Shown here: positions 8,592-17,621 of the stretch, in pieces
Layout: every line of letters begins with the position of its first letter
How positions within the stretch are numbered: position 1 is the first letter of the stretch
NCBI GenBank assembly: GCA_002379855.1
Contig: DFUX01000010.1
Location: forward strand, 1-25,728
Direction of reading: 5' to 3'
DNA length: 25,728 nt
From: Cloacimonetes bacterium UBA4175
Lineage (GTDB): Bacteria > Cloacimonadota > Cloacimonadia > Cloacimonadales > Cloacimonadaceae
Translations under genes and position numbers: made by a program
The notes under the pieces: model-generated
The model's database searches: none
The model's input: only the letters and a program-made list of their open reading frames with translations
Told to the model about the DNA's origin: nothing

Positions 8592-9359
8592 ATGATAAAG
8601 GTTGATTCACTGGTAAAAGAGTTCAAAAAGAAAGACGGCAGCTCATTCAGGGCTGTTGACGGCGTATCCTTCGAGGCGCAGAGTGGAGAAATTGTCTGTC
8701 TGTTGGGCGTTAATGGAGCTGGCAAGACCACCATCATGCGTATTCTCTCCACTGTATTCAAGCCGCAATCTGGTTCAGCCCTGATAAACGGGTATGATGT
8801 GGTGACTCAGGGTGACAAAGTTCGCGGCAGCCTTGGTTTCCTGTCTGGCGATACCGGTTTATATACCCGTTTAACGCCGCGGGAATTCATCCGCTATTTT
8901 GGCAGGCTTTATGGAGTAGCGGATGAAGACATCAATTCGCGTATGTTGGAAATGGCAACATTGCTGGAGATGCACGACTTTCTGGATAAAAAGATCGAGT
9001 TTCTTTCCAGAGGCATGAAGCAGAAGGTCTCCATTGTTCGTTCCATCATCCATGACCCGCAGGTAATGATATTCGACGAGCCCACGGTAGGCTTGGATAT
9101 ACTCAGCGCGCGGCACATAGTGTCCTTTATCCGCAGCTGCAAAGACAAAGGAAAGTGCGTGTTGTTTTCAACCCACATCATGCGTGAAGCCGAGCGGCTG
9201 GCCGATAAGATAGTGTTGATCCATCGTGGGAAGGTTCTCACCCAGGGCACTCTGGAATCCTTGCGAGAGGTTTCCGGAATGATCGACCTGGATGATATTT
9301 TTGTCTATTATGTAAATCAGACCAACGAAGAGCGTGAGGTGCAGGCCCATGAATTTTAA
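8592..9359 (+). CDS. NatA-type ABC transporter ATP-binding protein
   Basis: ATP-hydrolysing subunit that powers the membrane protein encoded next to it. All nucleotide-binding motifs are present: Walker A GVNGAGKTT (39-47, K45), signature LSRGMKQK (138-145), Walker B VMIFDEP with D162/E163, and the switch histidine H195 in STHIMRE. At 255 residues it is the usual length. The overall style ('RILSTVFKPQSGSALINGYDV') is that of the NatA/ABC-2 export family, whose members extrude sodium, drugs or peptides. The substrate cannot be read from sequence. The ribosome site AGGGGAG precedes the ATG by a few bases. The stop codon lies inside the next gene (11-base overlap), so the two subunits are translationally coupled. 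Confidence 0.92.
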   Translation: MIKVDSLVKEFKKKDGSSFRAVDGVSFEAQSGEIVCLLGVNGAGKTTIMRILSTVFKPQSGSALINGYDVVTQGDKVRGSLGFLSGDTGLYTRLTPREFIRYFGRLYGVADEDINSRMLEMATLLEMHDFLDKKIEFLSRGMKQKVSIVRSIIHDPQVMIFDEPTVGLDILSARHIVSFIRSCKDKGKCVLFSTHIMREAERLADKIVLIHRGKVLTQGTLESLREVSGMIDLDDIFVYYVNQTNEEREVQAHEF

Positions 9360-11370
9360 GAAATCGCTGATCGTTTTCCGCAAAGAGCTTTCTGAGCTGC
9401 TGAGAGACCGCCGTACTTTGTTTACCAACATCATTTTGCCTGTGATCTTGTATCCACTGTTGTTCGTAGGTTTCAGCGCAATCATGAGCAGGCAGGCAGG
9501 CGTGATAGAAAAAAAGGGGGCGACCATTGCCTATACCGACAGCCTGAACCAAAGGGATGTAAAGTCTATTGCGATGAGGGACTCGCTGTTGGCAAAGATC
9601 AAGTCCCTCGACTACGTGACCCTGATTCCATGTCCCAAAACTGTGCAACAACTGTATGAGGATAAGGAAATCCAGGCGGTGCTCACTATTTCGGACTCCC
9701 TCACCTCAAGCGGCCTCAACACCTACAAGGTCTATGTGCAGCATGATGCATCCAACGAACGCGGGAAGATGGTGTTTTCCAAGATCCAGACCGCGATCAA
9801 GGATGTGGAAAAGGAGGTTATCAAGCAACGTTTGGTGGCTGATAAGATCGATCCCGAGATTCTGTCCCTGGTGGATGTAAACCCCCGTGACACCTCTTCC
9901 TCACAGAAGAAAATGGGGATGTATCTGGGGATGATGATGCCCTATCTTGTGATCTTGTTGTTGGTGACCGGCGCTTCCACGGTGGCGGCGGATCTGGTGG
10001 CCGGAGAAAAGGAAAGGCACACGCTGGAAACGCTGCTGGTGTCATCCGCTTCGCGGCAGGAGATCGTCCTGGGAAAATATCTGACCATCATCACCATGTC
10101 CATGATAAATGTAGTTATCAACCTGATCAGCCTAAGCTTTTCAGTGCGTTACCTTGTAGCTCAGTCCGGACTTGAAACCAGCGGCGTCAAAATGCCGGTT
10201 AGCGCTTTCCTGATCCTGCTTGTGGCGATGTTGCCACTGGCTACATTGTTTGCCGCCATACTGCTGTCGATTTCCACTTTTTCCCGCAATATGAAAGAAG
10301 CCCGCACCTACGAGCAGCCGATCATGATGGTCTCGATGTTGCTTGGCATGGTAAGCTTCATTCCCTCCATAGAGTTTTCAAACCTGCTGGCTATGGTGCC
10401 GGTGATCAATATAGCGCTGCTTTTCAAAGCCGTGATGATTAATGAATTCACTTTGGCGCAGCTTTTGATTACGATATTCTCTACAGTGCTGCTGGACGTG
10501 GTGGCCATCTGGATTACGGTGAAGCTGTTTGCCACCGAATCTGTTCTGTTTCGCACGGAAGATGATGCCAGCCTGAAAAGCATGCGCAAGAGCGGAAAGC
10601 AGTTCTTTACAGCCCAAAATGGGATAATATATTTCGCGCTGGCATTGGGAGCCTTGTATTATCTGGGCGGCAAATGGCAGGGCAAGGATCTCATGAGTGG
10701 TCTGCTCAAAACTCAGGTACTAATTATCCTGCTGCCTGTGTTAGTAACGATCAGGATTTTCAAGCAAAAGCCCCTGGAGGTCTTGAGGTTAAAATTGCCC
10801 AAGCTCAAGGTCATCCTGCCGGTGCCGTTCATAGCAGTGTCTGCCACGGTGCTCGTGTCTATGGTGGCCCAGCTCATCAATCTGATCTATCCTTTCCCCC
10901 AAGAATATATGGAGCAGCTTGGCGGATTGTTCAAAATGGATACCCGTCCTTGGGTACTCTTTCTGGTGGTCGCCCTCACTCCCGGCATCTGTGAAGAAGT
11001 GCTTTTCCGGGGTTTTCTGTTCCGCTTCTTCGAACGGTATGGCAGCGCCAAGGCTATTGTCATAAGTGCCGCGTTGTTTGCTGTATTCCATCTGGATCCG
11101 TTCAGACTGCTGCCTGTGTTTTTACTTGGCATGCTGCTCGGATATCTGACCTACCGATCCAAGAGCCTGATCACTAGTATGCTTTCGCATACGGTAAACA
11201 ACGCGCTGGCAATCTTTCTGGTCGCCTACGCCAGCGAACCCTGGCTCAAGCCATTTTTATATGGAGAAGATGAAATCCGCTATTGGCTTGCGATACCCGC
11301 CCTGCTTGTGCTGGTCTTTTCACTAAGATGGTTTCATAGCGCGACAAAATCAGATATGGAGACTCCATAA
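9349..11370 (+). CDS. ABC-2 permease fused to CPBP intramembrane protease
   Basis: Membrane subunit of the exporter with a second enzyme domain attached. The N-terminal part (about 1-395) has the ABC-2/NatB layout: one membrane helix at about 25-50, a large extracytoplasmic loop (about 55-190), then five or six helices that include the hallmark 'AGEKERHTLETLLVSS' coupling segment. The C-terminal part (about 420-673) is a CPBP (CAAX-protease/bacteriocin-processing) domain. It carries E549-E550-V-L-F-R554, F577-A-V-F-H581 and H614-T-V-N-N618, the metal-binding glutamate and histidine motifs of that family, so it looks catalytically intact. I chose the ATG at 9349, which follows a GAGG-like site. 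An in-frame GTG at 9334 would add five residues. The fusion occurs in other bacteria as far as I know, but its substrate and the protease's role are unclear. It may process an exported peptide. Confidence 0.85.
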   Translation: MNFKKSLIVFRKELSELLRDRRTLFTNIILPVILYPLLFVGFSAIMSRQAGVIEKKGATIAYTDSLNQRDVKSIAMRDSLLAKIKSLDYVTLIPCPKTVQQLYEDKEIQAVLTISDSLTSSGLNTYKVYVQHDASNERGKMVFSKIQTAIKDVEKEVIKQRLVADKIDPEILSLVDVNPRDTSSSQKKMGMYLGMMMPYLVILLLVTGASTVAADLVAGEKERHTLETLLVSSASRQEIVLGKYLTIITMSMINVVINLISLSFSVRYLVAQSGLETSGVKMPVSAFLILLVAMLPLATLFAAILLSISTFSRNMKEARTYEQPIMMVSMLLGMVSFIPSIEFSNLLAMVPVINIALLFKAVMINEFTLAQLLITIFSTVLLDVVAIWITVKLFATESVLFRTEDDASLKSMRKSGKQFFTAQNGIIYFALALGALYYLGGKWQGKDLMSGLLKTQVLIILLPVLVTIRIFKQKPLEVLRLKLPKLKVILPVPFIAVSATVLVSMVAQLINLIYPFPQEYMEQLGGLFKMDTRPWVLFLVVALTPGICEEVLFRGFLFRFFERYGSAKAIVISAALFAVFHLDPFRLLPVFLLGMLLGYLTYRSKSLITSMLSHTVNNALAIFLVAYASEPWLKPFLYGEDEIRYWLAIPALLVLVFSLRWFHSATKSDMETP

Positions 11371-11401
11371 TCTGTGAGATATCAGGAAGCTGAGGGAAAT
11401 C

Positions 11402-11617
11402 TCATACATTCACGCTGAAGGATATCCCGCTTAGAAGAGATTCTATGCTGACAGGCAGATACCTGGCGCCGGAGAGGATGTCCCGCCTGAACACTTCCAG
11501 ATAGGCGGGATCGCCCTCTTTGATCTGTTCGTAAAACAAAGCGAACATTAGAAAGCGGCGATAGTTGAGAAACAGCTCCAGCCGTGAGTATTCTTCCCGA
11601 GGAAGGTCATTTGGCAT
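11402..11617 (-). CDS. Small hypothetical protein downstream of the kdsD-like gene
   Basis: This 71-residue protein matches no family I recognise. It is rich in aromatic and charged residues in its first half (a stretch of Leu, Phe and Tyr around residues 14-30, not long enough for a confident membrane helix) and has no cysteine. The ATG lies nine bases after the stop of the kdsD-like gene on the same strand. No Shine-Dalgarno is visible, so translation probably depends on coupling. Its 3' end faces the permease gene with 31 bases between them. The conserved operon position and absence of a competing frame favour a real gene, but a chance ORF cannot be excluded. Confidence 0.5.
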   Translation of the reverse strand: MPNDLPREEYSRLELFLNYRRFLMFALFYEQIKEGDPAYLEVFRRDILSGARYLPVSIESLLSGISFSVNV

Positions 11618-11626
11618 GGGGGAAAG

Positions 11627-12595
11627 CTATATGATTCCTGCCAAAACCAGATCGTGCATGTGCAAGATGCCCACCACCTGGCGGGAGTCGTTCAACACAG
11701 GCAGCATGGTGATCTTATGCTTTTCCATCTGTCTCAATGCGCTTGCGGCAAGGTCTTCCGGATGGCAGCTTTTGGGATTTCCGGTCATGCAATCTTTGGC
11801 GGGATGTGCCAGGAGCCTGTCTTGCTTGAGCTGGATTTGCCTTCTCAGGTCGCCGTCAGTGATTATCCCGATAAGCACGGAATCCTCATCCACCACCGCG
11901 GTGCAGCCAAGTTTTTTGCTTGTCATAACCAGAATGGCTTCGCTCATGCTGGTATCCTGCCGGACAAGGGGAAGCTCTTCGCCTGTGTGCATCAGGTCTT
12001 TGACCATCAATAGAAGCTGTTTGCCGATGCTGCCTCCGGGATGGAACCTGGCAAAGTCCACCAAGGAGAAATTCTTCTTTTTCAGCAGCAGGATAGCTAA
12101 CGCGTCACCAACTGCAAGCTCAACCGTGGTGCTGGCAGTGGGCACCATTCCCAGAGCTTCGAAATCGGCGGGGATGGAGCAATCCAAGACCGCGTCCGCG
12201 TTCTGAGCCAGGGGAGAATCCACATTGCCAGTGATGGCGATGATCGGGATGCCCACAAACTTCACATAGGGTATAATGGAAAGCAATTCCTGGGTGTTTC
12301 CGCTGTGGGATACCGCTAAAAGCAGGTCATGTTGCTGAAGCATGCCCAGATCGCCGTGGATGCCTTCCGCGGCATGCAGGAATATCGATGTGGTGCCGGT
12401 ACTGGCGAGGGTCGCGGATATCTTACGCGCGATGATGCCCGCTTTGCCCATGCCGGTAACCACGACCTTACCCTGGCAATCGAGTAGAAGCTGAAAGGCT
12501 TTGTTCACCTGCTCAGGATCAAGTTGCCGTGCGACGCGAAGGATAGCCTCGGCCTCCTTGTTCAGTTCTTCCTGTAGCGATCTTAATACATCCAT
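11627..12595 (-). CDS. kdsD: D-arabinose 5-phosphate isomerase, KdsD/KpsF family
   Basis: Converts ribulose 5-phosphate to arabinose 5-phosphate, the first committed precursor of Kdo in lipopolysaccharide or capsule. The 322 residues have the family layout. A SIS sugar-isomerase domain (about 30-165) contains the phosphate loop VTGMGKAG, the segment HAAEGIHGDLGML and SHSGNTQE. The linker carries FHPGGSIGK. Two CBS domains follow (about 205-262 and 270-322). The ribosome site GGAG lies five bases before the ATG. It follows thrS by 51 bases on the same strand and precedes a small unknown ORF. KdsD, KpsF and GutQ share this sequence and cannot be separated here; the symbol follows the housekeeping role. 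It supports a Gram-negative, Kdo-bearing envelope. Confidence 0.92.
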   Translation of the reverse strand: MDVLRSLQEELNKEAEAILRVARQLDPEQVNKAFQLLLDCQGKVVVTGMGKAGIIARKISATLASTGTTSIFLHAAEGIHGDLGMLQQHDLLLAVSHSGNTQELLSIIPYVKFVGIPIIAITGNVDSPLAQNADAVLDCSIPADFEALGMVPTASTTVELAVGDALAILLLKKKNFSLVDFARFHPGGSIGKQLLLMVKDLMHTGEELPLVRQDTSMSEAILVMTSKKLGCTAVVDEDSVLIGIITDGDLRRQIQLKQDRLLAHPAKDCMTGNPKSCHPEDLAASALRQMEKHKITMLPVLNDSRQVVGILHMHDLVLAGII

Positions 12596-12646
12596 CCATG
12601 CTCCCGCGTGATAATGCGTTTGACAGGCAGGGTCGCCCGGGGCTTG

Positions 12647-14551
12647 CTAAGACTTCAAGCCGAGCTTTTCCAGAGCCGCTTCCAGGCTCATGGAACCCAG
12701 GTCTCCCACAGTGTGTTCCCGCAAGGTTACAGTGCCGTTTTCCTCTTCTTTTTTACCCACTATGCACATATAGGGTATCTTTTTCAGTTCTGCGTCCCTG
12801 ACCTTGTAACCGATCTTTTCGTTACGAGTGTCAACTTCGCAGCGAAAACCTCTCATTTGCAACTGCTCCTCGATCTTGCGGGCATAATCCAACTGTGCTT
12901 CAGTGATCGGCAGAATCATCAACTGGACGGGTGCCAGCCACAAGGGCAGATTGCCCCCGTGATATTCAAGCAGAGTGGCAAAGAACCTTTCTACGGAACC
13001 CAGTATGGCTCGATGGATCATATAAGGGCGGTGTTGCACGTTGTCTGACCCAATATAGGTCATGTTGAACCGGGTCGGCTCGTTGAAGTCAAACTGGATC
13101 GTGGTGCATTGCCAGGCGCGGCCAATGGCGTCTTTGATCTTGATATCGATCTTGGGGCCGTAAAAAGCTCCGCCTCCTTTATCCACATCATAGGCAAGCC
13201 CCAGTTTTTCCAGAGACCGGCGCAGGCTTTCGGTGGCCACTTCCCAGTCCTTGGGATCTCCAACCGAAGCGTCAGGCTGGGTACTAAGGTAGATGAGAAA
13301 CTCCTTGAAACCAAAGTGCTTCAACATATCCAGCGCGAATACGATCAGCTTTTCCACCTCGCTGTCCAGTTGTTCCGGTGTGCAGATGATATGCGCGTCA
13401 TCCTGGGTGAATCCCCTTACCCGCATCAGACCATGCAACACGCCTGAACGCTCATAGCGATAGACGGTTCCCAGTTCTCCCAAACGCAGGGGAAGCTCGC
13501 GATAGCTGCGCAGGTTGGAGTTGTAGATTGCCATGTGGAAAGGGCAGTTCATTGGCTTTATATAATAGTCCTGGCCTTCGACATCCATGGCGGAATACAT
13601 GTTTTCCTTGTAAAAGCCCAGATGTCCACTGGTTTCCCATAGACTGGCGCGTCCCACATGGGGTGTATAGACCAGCTTGTAGCCGTGCTTGAGGTGTTCT
13701 TCCTTCCAATAGCTCTCGATAAGATGGCGGATCATGGCTCCATTGGGATGCCAGAGCACCAGGCCGGGCCCCACTTCATCATTGATGGAAAAGAGGTCGA
13801 GGTCTTTGCCCAGTTTGCGGTGGTCACGCAAGGCTGCCTGCCTGAGAAACTCCAGATATTCTTCCAACTCTTTCTTACTGGGGAAACTGATGCCATAGAT
13901 GCGATGCAACATCTTGTTCTTTTCGTCGCCCCGCCAGTAGGCGCCAGAGGTCTTGAGCAGTTTTATGGCTTTGATCTTGCCTGTATCGAGGAGATGCGGG
14001 CCACGGCAGAGGTCGATGAAATCTCCCTGCTGGTAGGTGCTAATCACGTCTGTATCCGGAATCTCAGCCAGGATTTCCAGCTTGTAATCTTCGCCCATGT
14101 TTTTAAAGATTTCCACCGCTTCCGCCTTGCTGAGTTCTTTACGCTGATACACAAGATTCTGCTTGCTCAGGAAGACCATCCGTTCTTCGATCTGAGCCAG
14201 TTCTTCGTCGGTAAAGGGTGTGTCGCGGTCAAAATCGTAGTAAAAACCCTGTTCGATGGCAGGGCCGATGGTAACCTTTACGCTGGGGAAGAGCTGCTTC
14301 ACGGCCTGGGCCATCAGATGCGAGGTGCTGTGCCAATATACTTCCTTGCCTTGTTCTGTCTTGAAAGTATGCAACATCAGCGAACAGTCTTGCACTATCT
14401 CGTGATCCAGATCGACTGCCACTCCATCCACTTCGGCTAATATGGAGGCATCAGCCAGTCTGGGGCTGATATCCTGGGCTACCTGCAAAGGCTTGACGGG
14501 ACTTTCATAGCTCTTGACCGAGCCATCTGGCAATGTGATATTTATACTCAT
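12647..14551 (-). CDS. thrS: Threonyl-tRNA synthetase
   Basis: Charges tRNA-Thr in the cytoplasm and edits mis-charged serine. Domain order is complete: an N-terminal TGS domain (about 1-60), an editing domain with the HxxxH motif in HSTSHLMAQA, a class II catalytic core, and a C-terminal anticodon-binding domain. The zinc ligands C336, H387 and H513 correspond to C334, H385 and H511 of the E. coli enzyme. Motif 2 (RYERSGVLHGLMRVRGFTQD) and motif 3 (HRAILGSVERF) are clear. I chose the ATG at 14551, five bases after GGAG. The in-frame GTG at 14557 would fall too close to that site. The gene lies 61 bases downstream of the P-type ATPase. A TTGACA (14616-14611, minus strand) in that gap is a candidate -35, but no fitting -10 follows. 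No T-box leader fits in the space. Confidence 0.97.
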   Translation of the reverse strand: MSINITLPDGSVKSYESPVKPLQVAQDISPRLADASILAEVDGVAVDLDHEIVQDCSLMLHTFKTEQGKEVYWHSTSHLMAQAVKQLFPSVKVTIGPAIEQGFYYDFDRDTPFTDEELAQIEERMVFLSKQNLVYQRKELSKAEAVEIFKNMGEDYKLEILAEIPDTDVISTYQQGDFIDLCRGPHLLDTGKIKAIKLLKTSGAYWRGDEKNKMLHRIYGISFPSKKELEEYLEFLRQAALRDHRKLGKDLDLFSINDEVGPGLVLWHPNGAMIRHLIESYWKEEHLKHGYKLVYTPHVGRASLWETSGHLGFYKENMYSAMDVEGQDYYIKPMNCPFHMAIYNSNLRSYRELPLRLGELGTVYRYERSGVLHGLMRVRGFTQDDAHIICTPEQLDSEVEKLIVFALDMLKHFGFKEFLIYLSTQPDASVGDPKDWEVATESLRRSLEKLGLAYDVDKGGGAFYGPKIDIKIKDAIGRAWQCTTIQFDFNEPTRFNMTYIGSDNVQHRPYMIHRAILGSVERFFATLLEYHGGNLPLWLAPVQLMILPITEAQLDYARKIEEQLQMRGFRCEVDTRNEKIGYKVRDAELKKIPYMCIVGKKEEENGTVTLREHTVGDLGSMSLEAALEKLGLKS

Positions 14552-14612
14552 TTTCACTCCAGTAACAATTTGCGATCTTATGCAATCCCCATCGTTGAAG
14601 CCATGCTTTTTG

Positions 14613-16685
14613 TCAAGTCCGGCTTTTCCAACCCGTCATCCGTAATGAATTGAAGATCACCAGCAGGGTGACGCCCACATCGGCAATGATGGCTTCCCAC
14701 AAGCCGCTGATTCCTCCAACCCCCAGGGCCATGACCAAGACCTTGATTGCCAGCGCCAGGGTGATGTTCTGCGCCACAAATCTGCCTGTTTTGTGTGAGA
14801 TTTGGAATAAGGCGGTCAACTGCCTTGGATGGTCTTGCATCAGGATCACATCTGCGCTTTCCACCGATACCTGGCTGCCGATGCCTCCCATGGCGATACC
14901 CACATCCGCTCTGGCGATGCTGGGAGCGTCATTCATTCCGTCTCCCACAAACGCGACCCTGCCAGGGATAGCTTGCATCTGTTGTTCCAGAATCTCCAGC
15001 TTCTGGCTGGGCAGCAACTCCGCGTGAAAGCTGTCAAAGCCGAGTTCCTCGCTCACCTTTTTTGCCTTGCTTTTTTTGTCTCCCGAAAGCATGACGTTCC
15101 GCTTTACGCCAAGCTGCCTAAGTTCCTGCAGGGCTTGCTTTACGCCTTCTTTCAGTTCGTCCCCAAAGCATACGCAACCCAGATAGACATCGTTTTTGGC
15201 GGCATGCACGACGCTGGCAGATTCAACTTCCTCCAGGTTCAAAAAACCAAAGCTCTGCAAGAATTCCGCCGAGCCAACCATCAGCCTGTCCTTGCCGTAA
15301 AGCACCAGAATGCCTCTGCCGGGATACTCAGAGTAGGCATTGACCAGCCTGCCGTCATAATCCGCAGAGAAGCTCTTTTTGATTGCCTTGGCAAAAGGAT
15401 GGGAGGAGGTGTATTCACTCAGGTAAAGCGTCTTTTCCAGTTCCGGGCGGAGTGCCTCGTCCCGCGCGATAATCCTTTCGATGCTCATATCACCTGTGGT
15501 CACCGTGCCAGTTTTGTCGAAGACGACTGTATCCACTTCCCGCACCGCGTCCAAATACACGCTTCCTTTCAGGATAATCCCCTTTCTCGCGGCAATGCCG
15601 ATTGCTATATAATAGGTAAGAGGGATGGAGATCACCAGGGCGCAGGGGCAGGATACGATGAGGAAGACCAGGGCGCGTTTGAACCACACAGCCGCGCTGA
15701 ATCCAGCCAGGGTGGGGATCGCGAAAACCAGCAAGGCCAGTCCCACCACAATGGGCGTATAGTAGCGCGCAAATCTGCTGATAAACTTTTCCCGGGAAGA
15801 TTTTTTGGCGGTGGCGTTGTCGATCAGTTGTAATATTTTTGAAACCGTGCTGTCCGCTTCCAGACTGCTAACCCTGATTTCGAGGAGGCTGTTGTTGTTC
15901 ATAAAACCGGCATAGACTTGCGAGCCAGGGCTGACAAGATATGGCTCTGTTTCCCCGGTGAGGGTGGAGGTATCAACGGTGCTTTCTCCGCTTATCACGC
16001 TGCCGTCCAGGGGGACACGCTCGCCCGGATACACCAGGATCAGGTCGCCAATCTGTATCTCAGCCAGCCGTTTATCCACAATGTCGCCTCCGCTTTTGAG
16101 ATGGGCGAGTTCTGGCTTCAGCGAAAGCAAGCCCCGCACCGACCTTCGGGAGTGCTCAACCGCCCGGTCTTCCAGCCATTGGCCAATTTGATAGAGAAGC
16201 ATCACCGCTACCGCTTCCGGAAACTCCCCCAAAATGACGGCGCCGATTGTGGCCAGGGACATCAGGAGTTTTTCCGAAAACACCTGTTTCTTGACAATGG
16301 AGTGCGCGGCATCCCGTAACACCCTGTATCCAACCAAGATATACGCCGCCAAGCCCAGCCAGCTTTTCCAAGGCAAAGGCAGGAACTGGGATGCGATGAT
16401 AACTGCCAGACCAGCGGCGAGGGGAAGCCAGGCGAAAAGCGCTTTTTTCTTCCGCGATAAATCCCCTGCTTCAGATATTTCCACTGCAGGGTCAATTGAG
16501 GCAGCAACGCTGTTCAACATTATCAGGGGATTATCAACTTTCTCATGATACTCCACCGTCAGTTTCTTTGCCATGAAATCCAAGTTTGCCCTGTTGACGT
16601 TACTTAAAGCCTGGATGCCTGCTTCTATCTTGTTTCCGCAATCCGCACAGCTGAGATTGCTAACCTCATATTCTCTTACTGTCAT
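14613..16685 (-). CDS. Heavy-metal P1B-type ATPase, Zn/Cd/Pb efflux
   Basis: Pumps divalent soft metals out of the cytoplasm using ATP. It has 690 residues. The N-terminal metal-binding domain carries the C13-x2-C16 site in LSCADC. The membrane segments begin at about residue 87. The actuator-domain TGE lies in LTGETEP, and the transmembrane metal site is C346-P-C348. The phosphorylated D390 lies in DKTGT, and the hinge GDGMND is at 581-586. The final helix pair contains the Lys and Asp seen in zinc/cadmium/lead pumps (ALAIKVLV and ADVGVT). This makes it ZntA/CadA-like rather than a copper pump. The ATG overlaps the stop of the ArsR gene as TAATG, with GAGGA about ten bases upstream. Expression should follow the metal sensor in front of it. 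Cadmium or zinc is the likely substrate. Confidence 0.93.
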   Translation of the reverse strand: MTVREYEVSNLSCADCGNKIEAGIQALSNVNRANLDFMAKKLTVEYHEKVDNPLIMLNSVAASIDPAVEISEAGDLSRKKKALFAWLPLAAGLAVIIASQFLPLPWKSWLGLAAYILVGYRVLRDAAHSIVKKQVFSEKLLMSLATIGAVILGEFPEAVAVMLLYQIGQWLEDRAVEHSRRSVRGLLSLKPELAHLKSGGDIVDKRLAEIQIGDLILVYPGERVPLDGSVISGESTVDTSTLTGETEPYLVSPGSQVYAGFMNNNSLLEIRVSSLEADSTVSKILQLIDNATAKKSSREKFISRFARYYTPIVVGLALLVFAIPTLAGFSAAVWFKRALVFLIVSCPCALVISIPLTYYIAIGIAARKGIILKGSVYLDAVREVDTVVFDKTGTVTTGDMSIERIIARDEALRPELEKTLYLSEYTSSHPFAKAIKKSFSADYDGRLVNAYSEYPGRGILVLYGKDRLMVGSAEFLQSFGFLNLEEVESASVVHAAKNDVYLGCVCFGDELKEGVKQALQELRQLGVKRNVMLSGDKKSKAKKVSEELGFDSFHAELLPSQKLEILEQQMQAIPGRVAFVGDGMNDAPSIARADVGIAMGGIGSQVSVESADVILMQDHPRQLTALFQISHKTGRFVAQNITLALAIKVLVMALGVGGISGLWEAIIADVGVTLLVIFNSLRMTGWKSRT

Positions 16686-17038
16686 TATCCGATTTCCTCT
16701 ATATGTTCAAGGGCGACATCGAACACCTCGCGCACATGATTGTCATTCAGGGAATAATAGATTGTGGTGCCATCCCTTCTTTGCTTTGTCAGCCTGTGCA
16801 AGCGGAGGATCTTCAATTGGTGGGATACGGCCGATTGTTCCATTTCGGATAGCCTGGCAAGGTCAGCCACGCACAATTCATATTGGGAAAGGAAATAAAT
16901 AAGTTTCAGGCGGGTCGGGTCACCGAATACTTTGAAGAATTCGCCCAAAGACTCTATGGTATCGGAGTCTGGCAGTTCATCCTTAATCCGCTTTAATTCC
17001 TCTGCCGGTATTGATTTGCAGGCGCACTGTTTTTTCAT
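16685..17038 (-). CDS. ArsR/SmtB-family metal-sensing repressor, CadC-like
   Basis: Winged-helix repressor that should release DNA when it binds metal and so switch on the efflux pump. The 117-residue protein has two metal-site signatures. One is the alpha3/N-terminal type, with C5 and C7 (C-A-C) and C56 in ELCVADL (54-60). The other is the alpha5 type, an exact D-x-H-x10-H-x2-E with D99, H101, H112 and E115. The recognition helix region is MEQSAVSHQLKILR. I chose the ATG at 17038 because GAGG stands five bases before it. A GTG at 17041 is only two bases from that site. It overlaps the ATPase start, forming a two-gene operon under the palindrome at 17051-17072. CadC and SmtB-like proteins respond to Cd/Pb/Zn, which fits the pump type. 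Confidence 0.92.
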   Translation of the reverse strand: MKKQCACKSIPAEELKRIKDELPDSDTIESLGEFFKVFGDPTRLKLIYFLSQYELCVADLARLSEMEQSAVSHQLKILRLHRLTKQRRDGTTIYYSLNDNHVREVFDVALEHIEEIG

Positions 17039-17050
17039 CACATCCTCATG

Positions 17051-17072
17051 TATATGAATATATGTTCATATA
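17051..17072. promoter_or_regulatory. Probable ArsR/CadC-like operator
   Basis: A 22-base inverted repeat, TATATGAATAT/ATGTTCATATA, pairs 10 of 11 positions. It lies 12 bases upstream of the repressor start codon. Its ATATGAA...TTCATAT core is the form expected for SmtB/CadC operators. It is close enough to the start to overlap the promoter. Confidence 0.8.
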
Positions 17073-17281
17073 CTAATCAATACGCGTTCCAAACAAAGGT
17101 TTTTTTACAAAATCATGCGTCAGGGGATGAAAATCAAGACTTCATCTTAAAACCTGGTATCTGTAGTCTATCTATCTTGAATATAATGAGATAAGTGATA
17201 TTATATGAGACGATGGCATAAGCTCTCCGCTAATCCTCCCATATCGCTATCATTCTGTCCTACAACATGATAACCTGTCTT

Positions 17282-17330
17282 CCTTAGGTTATCCTTATAA
17301 AAGTTAAGGTTGACCTAAGGTAAAGCCAGG
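17282..17330. repeat. Dispersed palindromic repeat R3, copy 2
   Basis: A 15-base arm (17282-17296, CCTTAGGTTATCCTT) pairs with 17306-17320 at 13 of 15 positions around a nine-base loop, followed by TAAAGCCAGG. It shares its blocks in order with 8161-8220. The pairing here is longer than in copy 1. Confidence 0.65.
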
Positions 17331-17430
17331 CAGATTATCAAGTGCGAAATGAACAAGACCTGAATCGGTAGTGCTTTATATGTTACTGTGTCCGTAATTT
17401 TATTAACTCATTTGTCCCTCATACGCTCAT

Positions 17431-17474
17431 CGCTAACTGATCGCTGACTGAACGCTGACCAATCGCTGGGCTGG
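17431..17474. repeat. 11-base tandem repeat, CGCTGACTGAW
   Basis: Four consecutive 11-base units start at 17431, 17442, 17453 and 17464: CGCTAACTGAT, CGCTGACTGAA, CGCTGACCAAT and CGCTGGGCTGG. CGCT is kept in all four, and the last unit is the most degraded. An unphased CGCT at 17424 precedes them. The period equals about one helical turn. Confidence 0.65.
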
Positions 17475-17621
17475 CTTTTAGCGGGAAATCAATGGATTTA
17501 CGACAAGCTATCGAGGTATGAGGGCGGAGTGACTGATGGTAAACAAAAAATCAGGAAAAAATATAAGCTGCCATTGGATAAAATATCTTGACCCAAATTG
17601 ACCACAACAACAACTGAGCTT

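Larger units (their letters stand above)
17039..17621. other. Gene-free interval between arsR and dinB
   Basis: About 0.58 kb separates two divergent genes. It contains the arsR operator, a GATGAA/TTCATC hairpin (17126-17146), repeat R3 copy 2, an 11-base tandem repeat (17431-17474) and the dinB leader. I see no ORF or RNA gene. The dinB promoter was not convincingly found; TATAAG and GATAAAAT words near 17560-17585 are only candidates. Confidence 0.6.
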